Below are positions 54,998 through 64,000 of a stretch of 64,000 bases of DNA, piece by piece; positions within the stretch are counted from its first letter, which is position 1, and the number at the start of each line of letters is the position of its first letter. The notes under the pieces were generated by a model. That model searched no databases. It was not told the origin of the DNA and saw only the letters and a list, made by a program, of their open reading frames with translations. The stretch covers positions 100,558 to 164,557 of the forward strand of contig JAKFUU010000006.1 in NCBI GenBank assembly GCA_021732525.1, written 5' to 3'. Made by a program: the position numbers and the translations under genes. The stretch comes from Sphingomonadaceae bacterium. GTDB taxonomy: Bacteria > Pseudomonadota > Alphaproteobacteria > Sphingomonadales > Sphingomonadaceae.

Positions 54998-57304
54998 CTA
55001 TTCGGTGGCTTCGGCTAACGACAGTTTAAAACAAGCGCCGCCATCCACCCCATTTTCACCGGAAATTGACCCGCCATGACGTTTGATCACCGCCGCTACA
55101 TAGGTTAAACCAAGGCCAGCTCCCTTAATTCGCCCATGCTGTTTGCCGCCGGTTACAAATCGGCCGAACAAGTTGGGCAATATATCGGGGCCGATTCCTT
55201 CGCCTTGATCGGTAATGCTGACCGATAACCAAGGAATGCCGCTTCCTTCTATCCGGTCTATATCGATTTTTATATGGCCGTGATCAGGGCTGAATTTGAT
55301 GGCATTGTCGATAAGATTGGCAACCGCGCGCGATAAGCTATCCGCTTCCCCGGTGACAAAGCCAGCGTCGCTGTTATCATTGACGATAATGGTCAAATTG
55401 CGCTCCTTGGCCAGCGGCCAAAAGCTGTCAGCAACCTCATGGATTAAATCAGCAAGCAGGATATCGCCGCCATCAAATTTGCTTTCGGCCATTCGCGCAA
55501 TATCAACAAAATCTTGCGCAAGCTGGATGGTCCGGCGGGCGTTGCGTTCAATCCTTTGCCGAGCCTCTTGGTCGATTGGTCCACCCAATGAGGAAATAAT
55601 TGCGGCCTGCGGCGCGCGCATATCGTGCGATAAAAGCTGCAAGATACGTTCGCGTTCAGCCTCCGCAGCGGCAAGTAAGGTAATATCTGCGAAATAATAA
55701 ATATGGCCTTGCAATGCACCTGTGCTGTTTTTCAACATCGATCTGCGTATCACATAAGTATCGCCATCTACCGTATCGAAACGGATCGAATGGGGCCGTT
55801 TGCCGTCGCTGTTCTGGCGATTAAATTTAATTTCATTCGAAACTTTATCACCCACTAGCACCGTGTCGGATCGCAAAAAAAGGTCAACAGCGATGCGATG
55901 ATCGGCATCGGCCACGCGGGCCATTAACTCATGTATCGAATGGCCGATAAGGGGGGCAGGTAGGCGGCCGCGTGCGCGATCATTATCGAGCAAAATTATC
56001 CCGGTACCATCGGTGACCAGCATGGGATCGGGCAAATCCGACAGCGTGTCCGATACAAATCGCCGCAAATCTTTCATATGATCAATTGCGCTGGCCAACG
56101 CCGCCGATTGCCGCCCGACCAAATCTGTCGCATTGGCCTTTCTTACCGGGACAGGAACGGTTTCTCCCCCACGCTCCAAACGTAGCAATTCGCTTGCCAT
56201 AAAATCACTCATCGCTTGCAACCGCCGCCAACCCCATAAGGGATAAACGATTAAGATGCCTAGCAGCGCGCCGCTTGGCGCGAACCAATATTGCCATTTG
56301 AATGTTGCGGCAGTGCCGATCAATATGGCACCGATAAGGAATAACGATGCGGTCAATGCGGTGCGCGGGGACCAGCGGAGGAACCCAACCATCAATAGCC
56401 ACAGCGGCATCAATGACAGCATATCAGATAAGCTTCTTGGTACAGCAGCAATGAACGCGTCCTGTCTTAAACCCCGCAAAATATTTGCCATAACCTCGGA
56501 GCCGGCCAGCGTGCCGCCATCGCCAAACGGCACCGAATAGCGATCACCCAATCCCGCAGCAGTTGCGCCAATGATAACATCGCGCCCCGCAATCAGGGCT
56601 TTTGGAACTTCGCCAACAAGCAAATCAGCATAGGAAATTTCGTTATGGCTGCCGCGTGGTGCATAAGGAACCAGCATTGGTTCTGCGCAATCTACTTTTC
56701 GGTAAGCCGGGGACGGGTGACCTTTGCCGCTCCTGTAAATTTGTTCCATCAGATGCGGCCAGCGATTACCGTTACTTTCCGGATCAAAACATAATTCGGC
56801 CCGCCGGACCACGCCGTCGCCATTGATATTCACATTGACATGGCCGATGCTGGCCGCCGCTTTGGCAAAAATCGGTGCGGGCGGAACGATATTATAATTG
56901 CGGCCGGCGCTGCCAGGGGCGACAAAATGCAGCGGTATCATGACGGGCGCCGGGCCAATGGCCATCGCGCGGGCCAATTTGGTATCATCCGCCGGATCTC
57001 CATCTTCACTAAGGATGATATCCAAGGTGATCGATTTGGGCTGCAATGTTTGCAGCTTTTCGATCATCTGACCGTGAATGCGCCGCGGCCATGGCCATTT
57101 TCCCAATTGGCCAAGGCTATGGTCATCAATATTGACCAGTAAAATATTACGGTCGGCGTCGGGCCGCGAAAGACCGCTCAGTTGATCATATAACAAATGA
57201 TCGAAAGCTCGTGTTCCTTCCCAACGATTGCTGAATAGGATTAGCAAAGACGCTACAAGACCAATTACCAACCATTCGATGCCAAGGCGCAAGCGAAGCT
57301 TCAT
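54998..57304 (-). CDS. CHASE2-domain sensor histidine kinase
   Basis: 768 residues. N-terminal membrane helix (WLVIGLVASLLILFSNRW), a CHASE2 extracytoplasmic sensor (about 40-280: RPDADRNILLVNIDDHSLGQLGKWPWPRRIHGQMIEKL, GTLAGSEVMANILRGLRQDAFI), three further membrane helices (about 290-360), a PAS-like region (about 420-540), HisKA with LLSHDMRAPQAAII (His near 576), and HATPase with NLIDNAIKFSPDHG, DQGEGIG, GAGLGLTYV. It should phosphorylate the OmpR-type regulator encoded two genes upstream. Begins 27 bp after the LysM-FecR gene. Confidence 0.93.
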   Translation of the reverse strand: MKLRLRLGIEWLVIGLVASLLILFSNRWEGTRAFDHLLYDQLSGLSRPDADRNILLVNIDDHSLGQLGKWPWPRRIHGQMIEKLQTLQPKSITLDIILSEDGDPADDTKLARAMAIGPAPVMIPLHFVAPGSAGRNYNIVPPAPIFAKAAASIGHVNVNINGDGVVRRAELCFDPESNGNRWPHLMEQIYRSGKGHPSPAYRKVDCAEPMLVPYAPRGSHNEISYADLLVGEVPKALIAGRDVIIGATAAGLGDRYSVPFGDGGTLAGSEVMANILRGLRQDAFIAAVPRSLSDMLSLMPLWLLMVGFLRWSPRTALTASLFLIGAILIGTAATFKWQYWFAPSGALLGILIVYPLWGWRRLQAMSDFMASELLRLERGGETVPVPVRKANATDLVGRQSAALASAIDHMKDLRRFVSDTLSDLPDPMLVTDGTGIILLDNDRARGRLPAPLIGHSIHELMARVADADHRIAVDLFLRSDTVLVGDKVSNEIKFNRQNSDGKRPHSIRFDTVDGDTYVIRRSMLKNSTGALQGHIYYFADITLLAAAEAERERILQLLSHDMRAPQAAIISSLGGPIDQEARQRIERNARRTIQLAQDFVDIARMAESKFDGGDILLADLIHEVADSFWPLAKERNLTIIVNDNSDAGFVTGEADSLSRAVANLIDNAIKFSPDHGHIKIDIDRIEGSGIPWLSVSITDQGEGIGPDILPNLFGRFVTGGKQHGRIKGAGLGLTYVAAVIKRHGGSISGENGVDGGACFKLSLAEATE

Positions 57305-57331
57305 AAAATGGCCAGTGTCAATTTTATCGCT

Positions 57332-58672
57332 TTAAGGGGCAACATTAAGCTTTTCGAAATCGGTCCAGTTCGTGGTTACCTCATTATCAAGAAATTGCAC
57401 CGCACCCACCCGCCAAAAATAATCGCCGGCGGGAAGGTCCGAAATCGTAATTTCCGCTTTATCAAGCGCGGTTTCATCCACCATCGCAAGGCCATTTGGT
57501 GTCCCGCGAAACATCTGGAAGTGGAACTGGCGCACACCGTCACCTTCGCTCAGCCACTTGAACCCATATCCGTTGGCTTGCGCGTTGCTGCTGCCTTTTA
57601 CCCCGTTCAATCGGCGTTTGAAGCCAAAGGTAACCGGTTTGCCCTGCAAGCCGTTCGCCGAAATGCTGCGAGCTCGAACAAAATAATTACCGTTTCCGAT
57701 ATCAGGAAATCGCGCGTTATTTTCTTTGGTGACAATGTCCGCCACTTGATCGACAAATCCAGCGTCTGCGGCCAACAGAAAACGATACCCATTTTCACCG
57801 GCCGATGGCGAGGCCGCAAATATTACATCTGGATCGACCTGCAGCTTGCCCGGTTCGATCAATTTGGGTTCGGGCAGCAAAGTCTCGCGGATCGCGTTAC
57901 CATCGTCAGTGAGCGCCAAACCTTCGCCGGCAGGCAGGTCGGTAACCGCTCTTACGCCATCGTCAACGCTCAGTTGTCCGTCAATGACTTCGGCAAAATC
58001 CTGCTTCAGCGCGGCATCATGGCGCGATTGGAAATCTGTTCCGCGCACTGCCGAAACCGCCTTTGGTGTGCGCACGCGGTAACGATCGTCACTAGATTTG
58101 AGCGGGGTGACCATTGACCGGCTGCCACCTTTTATTACATCGAAATCATAATCGAGACTGCCGCCCAGCGTATAACGGCGTAGTAACCGGATTCGCACAT
58201 TGCTGTTCGAGGGTAAAGAAATCTGGGAACCATTCGATAAAGATAGAGTAACAAAGGAGGAATCGCTGGTCGATAACCTACTGCCTTCAGATACGATTTG
58301 TCCGTTTCTGGCGCGCACTGATCCGCCGTTGTCGGCGATTTGCACATTACCGCGAACTGACAAAATGCGCGCTTCTGCGGCCGTGTGTTTGAGTAAACTG
58401 CGCCGGATCAGCAGCTTCTTTCCGGTAAGCAAAAGAGCGGGACTGCCGACCCGATTTTCGCGTTGCACGATCCGGTATGCTGGAATTTCGATCAAATATT
58501 TTTTCGCGATGTCGAGCAATGTGTCGCCGCGTTGAACGACGTAAACGATCGGTGTATCGTCGGCGCTTGGGTTGCTGCCGGTCCGATTTTCTGATGCGAT
58601 AGTTAACGGGGCGCCCGCACCAGATAGGAGCATCAAAAGCGTGATTGCACCGCGTGTGACAATATTCAGCAT
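57332..58672 (-). CDS. Exported LysM-FecR-domain protein
   Basis: 446 residues from ATG 58672 (MLNIVTRGAITLLMLLSGAGAPL), with GGGAGAGG six bases upstream. After the signal peptide: a LysM peptidoglycan-binding domain (YVVQRGDTLLDIAKKYLI), a FecR domain (about 95-210: VRGNVQIADNGGSVRARNGQIVSEGSRL, LSLSNGSQISLPSNSNVRI, TPKAVSAVRGTDFQSRHD), and a C-terminal beta-rich part with fibronectin-like segments (GYRFLLAADAGFVDQVADIV, GDYFWRVGAVQFLDNE). FecR domains normally work with TonB systems or sensors; here the partner is a CHASE2 kinase. Confidence 0.9.
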   Translation of the reverse strand: MLNIVTRGAITLLMLLSGAGAPLTIASENRTGSNPSADDTPIVYVVQRGDTLLDIAKKYLIEIPAYRIVQRENRVGSPALLLTGKKLLIRRSLLKHTAAEARILSVRGNVQIADNGGSVRARNGQIVSEGSRLSTSDSSFVTLSLSNGSQISLPSNSNVRIRLLRRYTLGGSLDYDFDVIKGGSRSMVTPLKSSDDRYRVRTPKAVSAVRGTDFQSRHDAALKQDFAEVIDGQLSVDDGVRAVTDLPAGEGLALTDDGNAIRETLLPEPKLIEPGKLQVDPDVIFAASPSAGENGYRFLLAADAGFVDQVADIVTKENNARFPDIGNGNYFVRARSISANGLQGKPVTFGFKRRLNGVKGSSNAQANGYGFKWLSEGDGVRQFHFQMFRGTPNGLAMVDETALDKAEITISDLPAGDYFWRVGAVQFLDNEVTTNWTDFEKLNVAP

Positions 58673-58826
58673 TTGCCGCCTCTCCCTGGCATGGGCTCCA
58701 ACGATCGGACGGCCCACTCCATTATCCAATAGCGGCCTGTCTGACAAATTTTGATCGAAAGGCCTGCGTCAATCACGTGGACCGAATTCAATGAAAAAAA
58801 ACCACCAATCAGGATAAACCATTCAA

Positions 58827-59522
58827 TTATGACTTGGAGATCGACTCCAGTCGGTAGCCATAGCCGAAAACGGTAAAAATCCGAAATCCGTTTTCCGGGT
58901 TAAGATGGAGCTTCGAACGGACCCGGGAAATATGCATATCGAGTGTGCGTGTGGCGAGCGCCGCCGTCGTGCGCCAAATGGTCTCCATGATGTAATTGCG
59001 CGACAATGTTCGATCCGCATTGCGGAAAAACAAATCCGCCAATTCAAATTCTTTGGCGGTTAAACTAATCGTTTGTTCGTTGAATGTAACCGTCTGCTCA
59101 ATACGGTTTAAAAGGTAATTGCCGTAAGTTACCATAGTTTCAAAAGCGCCCGATCCCTGTCCGTTACGACGCAGAACTGCGTTAATTCGCGCGGCAATGA
59201 CATCGCGATCTTCGGGTTTGGTGATATAATCGGCGGCACCAGCATTTAATGCTTCGGTAATATCGGATTTCGCTGTCCGGTTGGTCATCATTATGACCGG
59301 TGGAGGATCATTCAGGGCGCTTTCCATCCATTTGATGATTTGCAAGCCATCCTTGCCCGGCATCCCCCAGTCAAGGATGACTAAGTCAAAAGTATCCCGT
59401 GCCAACGCTTGAGATAAAGCGTTGCCATCGGAAAAGCTAACCGGAAGATGACCAAGCTCTTCAATGATCGCTTTTAAATAATCAGTAACATCTCTCTCAT
59501 CGTCGGCGACCGCGATCCGCAT
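58827..59522 (-). CDS. OmpR-family response regulator
   Basis: 231 residues. Receiver domain: acidic pocket VADDERD, phospho-acceptor in LVILDWGMPGKDG (Asp about 51), MMTNRTAKSDI, and DYITKPEDRDV with the switch lysine. C-terminal winged helix with LTAKEFELADLFFRNADRTLSRNYIMETIW and TRTLDMHISRVRSKL. ATG 59522 is used; an upstream ATG 59540 adds six residues. First gene of the signalling operon, 155 bp before the LysM-FecR gene. Confidence 0.93.
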   Translation of the reverse strand: MRIAVADDERDVTDYLKAIIEELGHLPVSFSDGNALSQALARDTFDLVILDWGMPGKDGLQIIKWMESALNDPPPVIMMTNRTAKSDITEALNAGAADYITKPEDRDVIAARINAVLRRNGQGSGAFETMVTYGNYLLNRIEQTVTFNEQTISLTAKEFELADLFFRNADRTLSRNYIMETIWRTTAALATRTLDMHISRVRSKLHLNPENGFRIFTVFGYGYRLESISKS

Positions 59523-59689
59523 CTCTTCAACCCATATCATTCAAATAATTGTTATACAGCGATAATAACTATACGGCATGGGGCTTACGTCGACATACGG
59601 ACAGAAGCTAGACTCTAACATAAATAGTTACAAGCATTTACAAAGCTGAACGCTCAAATGGGATTTTTTGCCTGGTAGCTCTACCAATG

Positions 59690-59764
59690 TGGCTGGGGCG
59701 GCAGGGATCGAACCTGCGAATGCCGGCATCAAAAGCCGGTGCCTTACCACTTGGCGACGCCCCA
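59690..59764 (-). tRNA. tRNA-Gln (anticodon TTG)
   Basis: Reverse strand begins TGGGGCGTCGCCAAGTGGTA; anticodon stem-loop CCGGC-TTTTGAT-GCCGG with anticodon TTG; T arm GCAGGTTCGATCCCTGC; acceptor closes with CGCCCCA and discriminator G, and CCA is encoded. All four stems pair. Gap 59765-60092 after it holds no gene; a GGCCATTGGCC palindrome lies near 59905. Confidence 0.96.
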
Positions 59765-60092
59765 TCACAATCGATGGTTTCGATTAACATCGCGGAGGAA
59801 TCGCGCCGCGATGGCGGTCTTATACTGTGCAAATTTTAGATAGCAATGTTGAATAGCAGAGAGTGTAATTACCGGTTTCCTGATCGGGAACGGTGCGGAA
59901 GCGGTGGCCATTGGCCAGCGGCGGCGGATCAATCCGTTTCCTCTGCTTATCCAAAACCACAAGAAATCCAATATCATCGCAGCCGCTTTACCAATCCATG
60001 ACCAAATTTATCACAAACGTCGCTTGCGATATTTACGAATATATGACCTAAACCCAGAAAAGCAGATCATGATCATTAATAGGGTGTTTGAC

Positions 60093-62030
60093 ATGGCCAA
60101 TATTTATCCCATTCCAGAATCTTGGGCCGAAAATGCCTTTATCAATGAGCAAGGCTATTGGGACAGCTATGCGCTTTCGCTAAGCGATCCTGAGGCATTT
60201 TGGCGCAGCGAAGCAAACCGCATCGATTGGGTTAAACCTTTTACGCGGGTGAAGAACACCAGCTTTAATGAAGCCGATTTTGGCGTCAAATGGTTCGAAG
60301 ATGGCGAATTGAACGTCTCGGCTAATTGTCTTGATCGTCATTTGCCCGCGCGCAAGGATGATATCGCGATCATCTGGGAAGGGGATGATCCATCGCAACA
60401 GCGCCGCATCACTTACGGCGAACTTCATGCCGAGGTTTGCCGATTTGCCAATGTGTTAAAGGGATTGGGCGCGAAAAAGGGGGATCGCATCACCATCTAT
60501 ATGCCGATGATTCCTGAGGCGGCAATGGCGATGCTCGCCTGCGCCCGGATCGGCGCGATCCATTCGGTTGTGTTTGGCGGATTTTCGCCCGAAGCGCTGG
60601 CGGGGCGGATTCAAGATTGCGATTCAAACATTGTCATTACGGCCGACGGGGGAATGCGGGGCGGCAAGCTGGTGCCGCTAAAAATCAATGTCGATGCGGC
60701 TTTGGCCGATTGCCCCTCGGTCAAGGCCGTTCTGGTTATCCGGCATGCACGCAATGATATCGCAATGAATAGCGAGCGCGATGTCTGGTATCATAAAGCC
60801 CGCGAAGGCGTGACGGCCGATTGTATGCCGGAGCCCATAAATGCCGAAGACCCGTTGTTCATTCTCTATACCTCGGGCTCGACGGGAAAGCCAAAGGGCG
60901 TGCTGCACACCACGGGTGGTTATCTTGTTTGGGCGGCGATGACGCATCATTATGTTTTCAACTATGCGCCGGGTGAGATTTATTGGTGCGCCGCCGATGT
61001 CGGCTGGGTAACCGGGCATAGCTATGTCGTTTACGGCCCGCTGGCCAATGGCGCGACAAGTTTAATGTTCGAAGGGGTGCCGAATTATCCGACGCACAGC
61101 CGTTTTTGGGAAATTGTTGATCGGCATCAGGTTAATATTTTTTACGGCGCACCAACCGCTTTGCGGGCGTTGATGCGTGAGGGCGACGATTGGGTAAAAT
61201 CGACATCGCGCGCATCGCTGCGTTTGCTCGGCAGCGTCGGCGAACCGATCAATCCCGAAGCGTGGGAATGGTATTATCATGTCGTGGGTGCCGGCCGCTG
61301 CCCGATTGTCGACACCTGGTGGCAGACCGAAACCGGCGGCGCGATGATTACGCCTTTGCCGGGTGCAACTGCGTTAAAACCAGGATCGGCCACTCGCCCG
61401 ATGTTCGGCGTCAAACCGATATTGGTCGATGGCGATGGCAATGCGCTAGAAGGGGCCGCCGAGGGTAATCTGTGCATTACCGATAGCTGGCCGGGGCAAA
61501 TGCGCAGCATATGGGGTGATCATGAACGCTTTTTCCAGACATATTTCACGACCTATCCGGGCAAATATTTCACTGGCGATGGCGCTCGGCGCGATGAAGA
61601 TGGTTATTATTGGATCACCGGCCGCGTTGACGATGTCATCAATGTCTCGGGCCACCGTATGGGCACAGCCGAAGTCGAAAGCGCGCTCGTCGCGCATGCC
61701 AAGGTGGCCGAAGCCGCGGTCGTCGGCTACCCGCACGATATCAAGGGGCAGGGCATTTATGCTTATGTAACGCTGAATGCCAATGAGAATGAATCGGCAG
61801 ATGTTCGCAAAGAATTGATTCAATGGGTCCGGCGTGAAATCGGGCCGATCGCAACGCCCGATGTGATCCATTTCGCCCCCGCCCTACCCAAAACCCGGTC
61901 AGGCAAGATCATGCGCCGGATCTTGCGCAAAATCGCCGAGGGCGACGTGTCCAATCTGGGTGATACATCAACCCTCGCGGATCCGTTGGTCGTTGGCAGC
62001 CTGATAGAAAATCGTGCAAGGGTGTTATAA
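60093..62030 (+). CDS. acs: Acetyl-CoA synthetase
   Basis: 645 residues, standard length. Activates acetate to acetyl-CoA via acetyl-AMP. Starts at ATG 60093 ([16 protein letters not shown]), with AGGG eight bases before; longer frames lack support. Motifs: [15 protein letters not shown] (AMP-binding loop), [50 protein letters not shown], and the acetylatable lysine in [17 protein letters not shown]. Confidence 0.98.
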   Translation: MANIYPIPESWAENAFINEQGYWDSYALSLSDPEAFWRSEANRIDWVKPFTRVKNTSFNEADFGVKWFEDGELNVSANCLDRHLPARKDDIAIIWEGDDPSQQRRITYGELHAEVCRFANVLKGLGAKKGDRITIYMPMIPEAAMAMLACARIGAIHSVVFGGFSPEALAGRIQDCDSNIVITADGGMRGGKLVPLKINVDAALADCPSVKAVLVIRHARNDIAMNSERDVWYHKAREGVTADCMPEPINAEDPLFILYTSGSTGKPKGVLHTTGGYLVWAAMTHHYVFNYAPGEIYWCAADVGWVTGHSYVVYGPLANGATSLMFEGVPNYPTHSRFWEIVDRHQVNIFYGAPTALRALMREGDDWVKSTSRASLRLLGSVGEPINPEAWEWYYHVVGAGRCPIVDTWWQTETGGAMITPLPGATALKPGSATRPMFGVKPILVDGDGNALEGAAEGNLCITDSWPGQMRSIWGDHERFFQTYFTTYPGKYFTGDGARRDEDGYYWITGRVDDVINVSGHRMGTAEVESALVAHAKVAEAAVVGYPHDIKGQGIYAYVTLNANENESADVRKELIQWVRREIGPIATPDVIHFAPALPKTRSGKIMRRILRKIAEGDVSNLGDTSTLADPLVVGSLIENRARVL

Positions 62031-62218
62031 CCCGAGCGATGAGTGGGATCCTGCCGACCAGATATTGTCTAACGGCACTTACTGCTGAGCACCCTATTGC
62101 CAAATACACAACTGTTTCGGCAACCGTTGCGATGGGGCGACACTACATCGGCTCTGCAGCGGCTTTTTCAGCCGACCACCATATTTTGAGACAGCTTTAT
62201 ACGGTTCGTGAGGTAAAT

Positions 62219-62275
62219 TGATACCGCATATTGTATGATACCATGGTCTTTCCCAAATTGATAAATGGTATCAAA
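62219..62275. promoter_or_regulatory. TTGATACC/GGTATCAA inverted repeat in AT-rich gap
   Basis: TTGATACC at 62219 faces GGTATCAA near 62268, with a further GATACCATGG between them. It lies in the 376-bp gap between acs and the secretion-transporter gene, which is clearly AT-richer than its surroundings and otherwise holds no gene; an operator or promoter region for the downstream gene is possible. Confidence 0.4.
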
Positions 62276-62406
62276 ACCATTATTTTGATGATTATTTGAC
62301 ATGGTTAGACATTTTGCTACAGCCGAAAAAAATCCAATAATAAATATTATCTTTACTAATTGGCATCAAAAAAGAGCGGTGGTGCCAAAGAATTCCGGAG
62401 GCAAAT

Positions 62407-63885
62407 GTGGTTATAATGCGGGTCGCAGCGCTTTATTTTGGGTTAATTTTATGTCAAGAGACGGTCTATGCGCAGCAGCTGACCGATCCAACTGTTAGAG
62501 AGGCGGAGCGTTTGCAAGAACGCGAAGTCGAACGGCAACGTGAGCGCGAACAGCAATTTCGGGACAGCCAGAACGCAGCGCCTAGCGGCGCTGAACTGCA
62601 AACGGCACAACCGGAAACGGTTGCCGATACAGGCCAATGCGTTGCTGTAAAGAGCATCAAAATAAACGGGATGACTCGATATCCTGCCGATAAGTTTGAC
62701 AGCGCCATTCAAGCTTTGATCAACGATTGCACTAGCATTGGCAAAATTAATGATGCTTTGCGTGTAATTACAAACCGTTATATTGCGGATGGCTATGTAA
62801 CATCACGCGCGCTCATTGGTCCGCAGGATTTAAATGATGGTATACTTGACATCACGGTTATCGAAGGGTCATTGGAAAATGTGAAAAGCCTCGAAGGAGG
62901 TTATGGATCAACAGCGCTATCTTTGGCTTTCCCAAAACGGAGCGGTAAATTTCTTAACCTGCGCGATATTGAGCAGGGCGTTGATCAGCTTTCTAGGCTT
63001 CCTTCCTATAATGCCACTATTGATATTGAACCCGGCAGCCTTCCGGGAAGTAGCAATGTTGTCGTTAACAGACAGGCGCAGCTTTGGCCCTTTCGGCCCA
63101 GTCTATCGCTTAACAATGATGGAAGCTTGTCAACGGGCCGAATCCAATCCAATTTAGGTTTGGATGCCGATAATGTCTTTGGTTTGGCTGATTTTTGGTC
63201 ACTATATTATTCGCGCTCGGTTGAAGACGAAAGCGTTCGCGGTTCGGAAGGATTCGGCGGTTTTGTATCGGCGCCTTATGGCTATTGGACGCTTTCCGCC
63301 AATGGTGGGTATTTTTCTTATGAAAGTGTGCTGGACGCAAATGGTCAGCAATTTTCAAATGACGGCAAAAGTTGGAATGCCTCTGGAATTATTGACCGTG
63401 TGCTTTTCCGCGATTCCAAGGTTAAAATTTCTGCATCTGGTACACTTGCTATAAGCGATATTGAAAATAGAATTCAGGGTATTCGACTTTCAACAAGTAG
63501 CTATCGCCTTGTAACTGTGGCGATTGATGGAAGGTTGCAACGACTTGTAAAAAGAGGATTGATCAATGCCGCCTTGGGCTTGACTAGAGGCGTTGATATT
63601 TTGGGTGCCAATTCTGCCGACACTGGGCCTGGAGGACCAGGTCTTACATTTTGGGTGGTCGACGCCAGCGTTGGATATAGGCAGCAGGTTAAGCTGAGCA
63701 AAGCTAACCTTCGCTATTCCGCACTGCTACGAGGCCAATCGGCTTTGGATCCGGTTTTCTCGGGTCAGCGTTTTAGCTTAGGCGGCAGCTCGACAGTTCG
63801 CGGTTTTCGAGATGATGGGATCAGCGGCCGTCACGGTGCAAGCTTTAGGCCACATACTCATAAAGGGGATTCCCTTTTGGACTGA
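62407..63885 (+). pseudogene. Two-partner-secretion transporter (ShlB/FhaC family), truncated by an IS
   Basis: TpsB-type outer-membrane pore that would export a filamentous TpsA partner. GTG 62407 has GGAGG five bases before; signal peptide VIMRVAALYFGLILCQETVYAQ, a Gln/Arg/Glu-rich helix (REAERLQEREVERQREREQQ), POTRA domain (VKSIKINGMTRYPADKFDSAIQALI), then barrel strands. Reaches the family's conserved VRGFRDDGISGRHG near residue 470 and then continues 17 residues in foreign sequence (PHTHKGDSLLD) to a stop. About 80-100 residues of barrel are missing, so the product cannot fold normally. Host homology ends near 63846. Confidence 0.85.
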
Positions 63886-64000
63886 AGTGTGATTCAGTGT
63901 TTCCACAACCGGAGACACGCCATGGCACGTTTTGATTTGAGCGATTTTGAGTGGGCGGTTATACAGCCGCTGCTACCGAATAAGCCACGCGGTGTGCCGC
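63846..64000 (+). mobile_element. Left end of an IS5-like insertion sequence
   Basis: Sequence unrelated to the interrupted gene starts close to 63846 (AGGCCACATACTCATAAAGG). A transposase frame opens at 63922 within 80 bp, as expected for a compact IS. The right end and target duplication lie beyond the window, so the exact boundary is estimated. Confidence 0.75.
63922..64000 (+). CDS. IS5-family transposase, N-terminal part
   Basis: Opens MARFDLSDFEWAVIQPLLP, the usual N-terminus of small IS5-family DDE transposases (DUF4096/transposase 11 type), and runs off the window end after 26 codons (NKPRGVP). CGGAGA lies upstream. Confidence 0.85.
   Translation, partial: MARFDLSDFEWAVIQPLLPNKPRGVP

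Noticed and set aside
54791..55018. 75-codon open frame after the sterol-desaturase gene
   Set aside because: Begins inside a palindromic repeat, has no ribosome site and no recognisable domain; overlaps the kinase gene end.

Overview
The window looks like a chromosomal segment of an alphaproteobacterium of the order Sphingomonadales (Sphingopyxis/Sphingorhabdus-like). This rests on gene content and order: a crtY-crtI-crtB carotenoid block, an F0 ATP synthase operon (atpI-atpB-atpE-atpF'-atpF) separate from F1, a helicase-S4-FdxA trio, SUV3-like helicase, O-succinylhomoserine sulfhydrylase, and abundant GTCAT-ended palindromic repeats. The genus is inference; no rRNA gene is present.

Layout. 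1-3050: end of dnaK, then dnaJ. 3.1-9.3 kb: envelope and metabolic genes, namely a metallo-beta-lactamase-fold lipoprotein, a TraB/GumN-like protein, an odd Cys/Ala pentapeptide-repeat lipoprotein, a DUF6969-like protein, a double-FKBP periplasmic isomerase, a DUF808 membrane protein and isovaleryl-CoA dehydrogenase. 9.4-16.1 kb: ferredoxin reductase, helicase, S4 protein, FdxA, DUF4197, RadC. 16.2-20.2 kb: ydbH-ynbE-ydbL, an inter-membrane lipid transport operon. 20.3-22.9 kb: F0 ATP synthase. 23-27.6 kb: GNAT, uvrC carrying an in-frame palindromic insertion, bfd-bfr iron storage, a triple 62-bp tandem palindrome and recO. 27.7-31.2 kb: leuB-metZ-apaG-lysR. 31.3-38 kb: hydrolase/arsC, an iron-regulated TonB receptor, and sleB-hemB-GNAT(internally deleted)-gamma carbonic anhydrase. 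38.3-42.8 kb: DAHP synthase, a lipoprotein, flotillin/YqiJ. 42.9-49.5 kb: carotenoid synthesis (crtB, LOG-family gene, crtI, crtY), a ParA ATPase, and a sterol-desaturase-family/DUF2141 pair. 49.5-54.8 kb: MipA/OmpV, a TPP riboswitch with thiC, and a three-gene membrane/sterol-desaturase operon. 55-59.5 kb: a signalling operon of OmpR-type regulator, LysM-FecR protein and CHASE2 histidine kinase. 59.7 kb: tRNA-Gln. 60-62 kb: acs. 62.4-64 kb: an AT-richer patch with a two-partner-secretion transporter cut off by an IS5-like element that runs past the window end.

The strongest candidates for undescribed biology are the lipoprotein with 14 cysteines spaced exactly five residues apart (5034-5357), the CHASE2 kinase/FecR-LysM/OmpR system (54998-59522), and the 93-bp palindromic element translated inside uvrC (25262-25354). 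Small palindromic repeats of at least four sequence families fill many intergenic gaps and may serve as terminators or mRNA-stability elements.

All product calls were made by reading the protein sequences; no database search was run. Start codons were moved from the longest ORF where signal peptides, ribosome binding sites or regulatory elements argued for it, and this is noted entry by entry.
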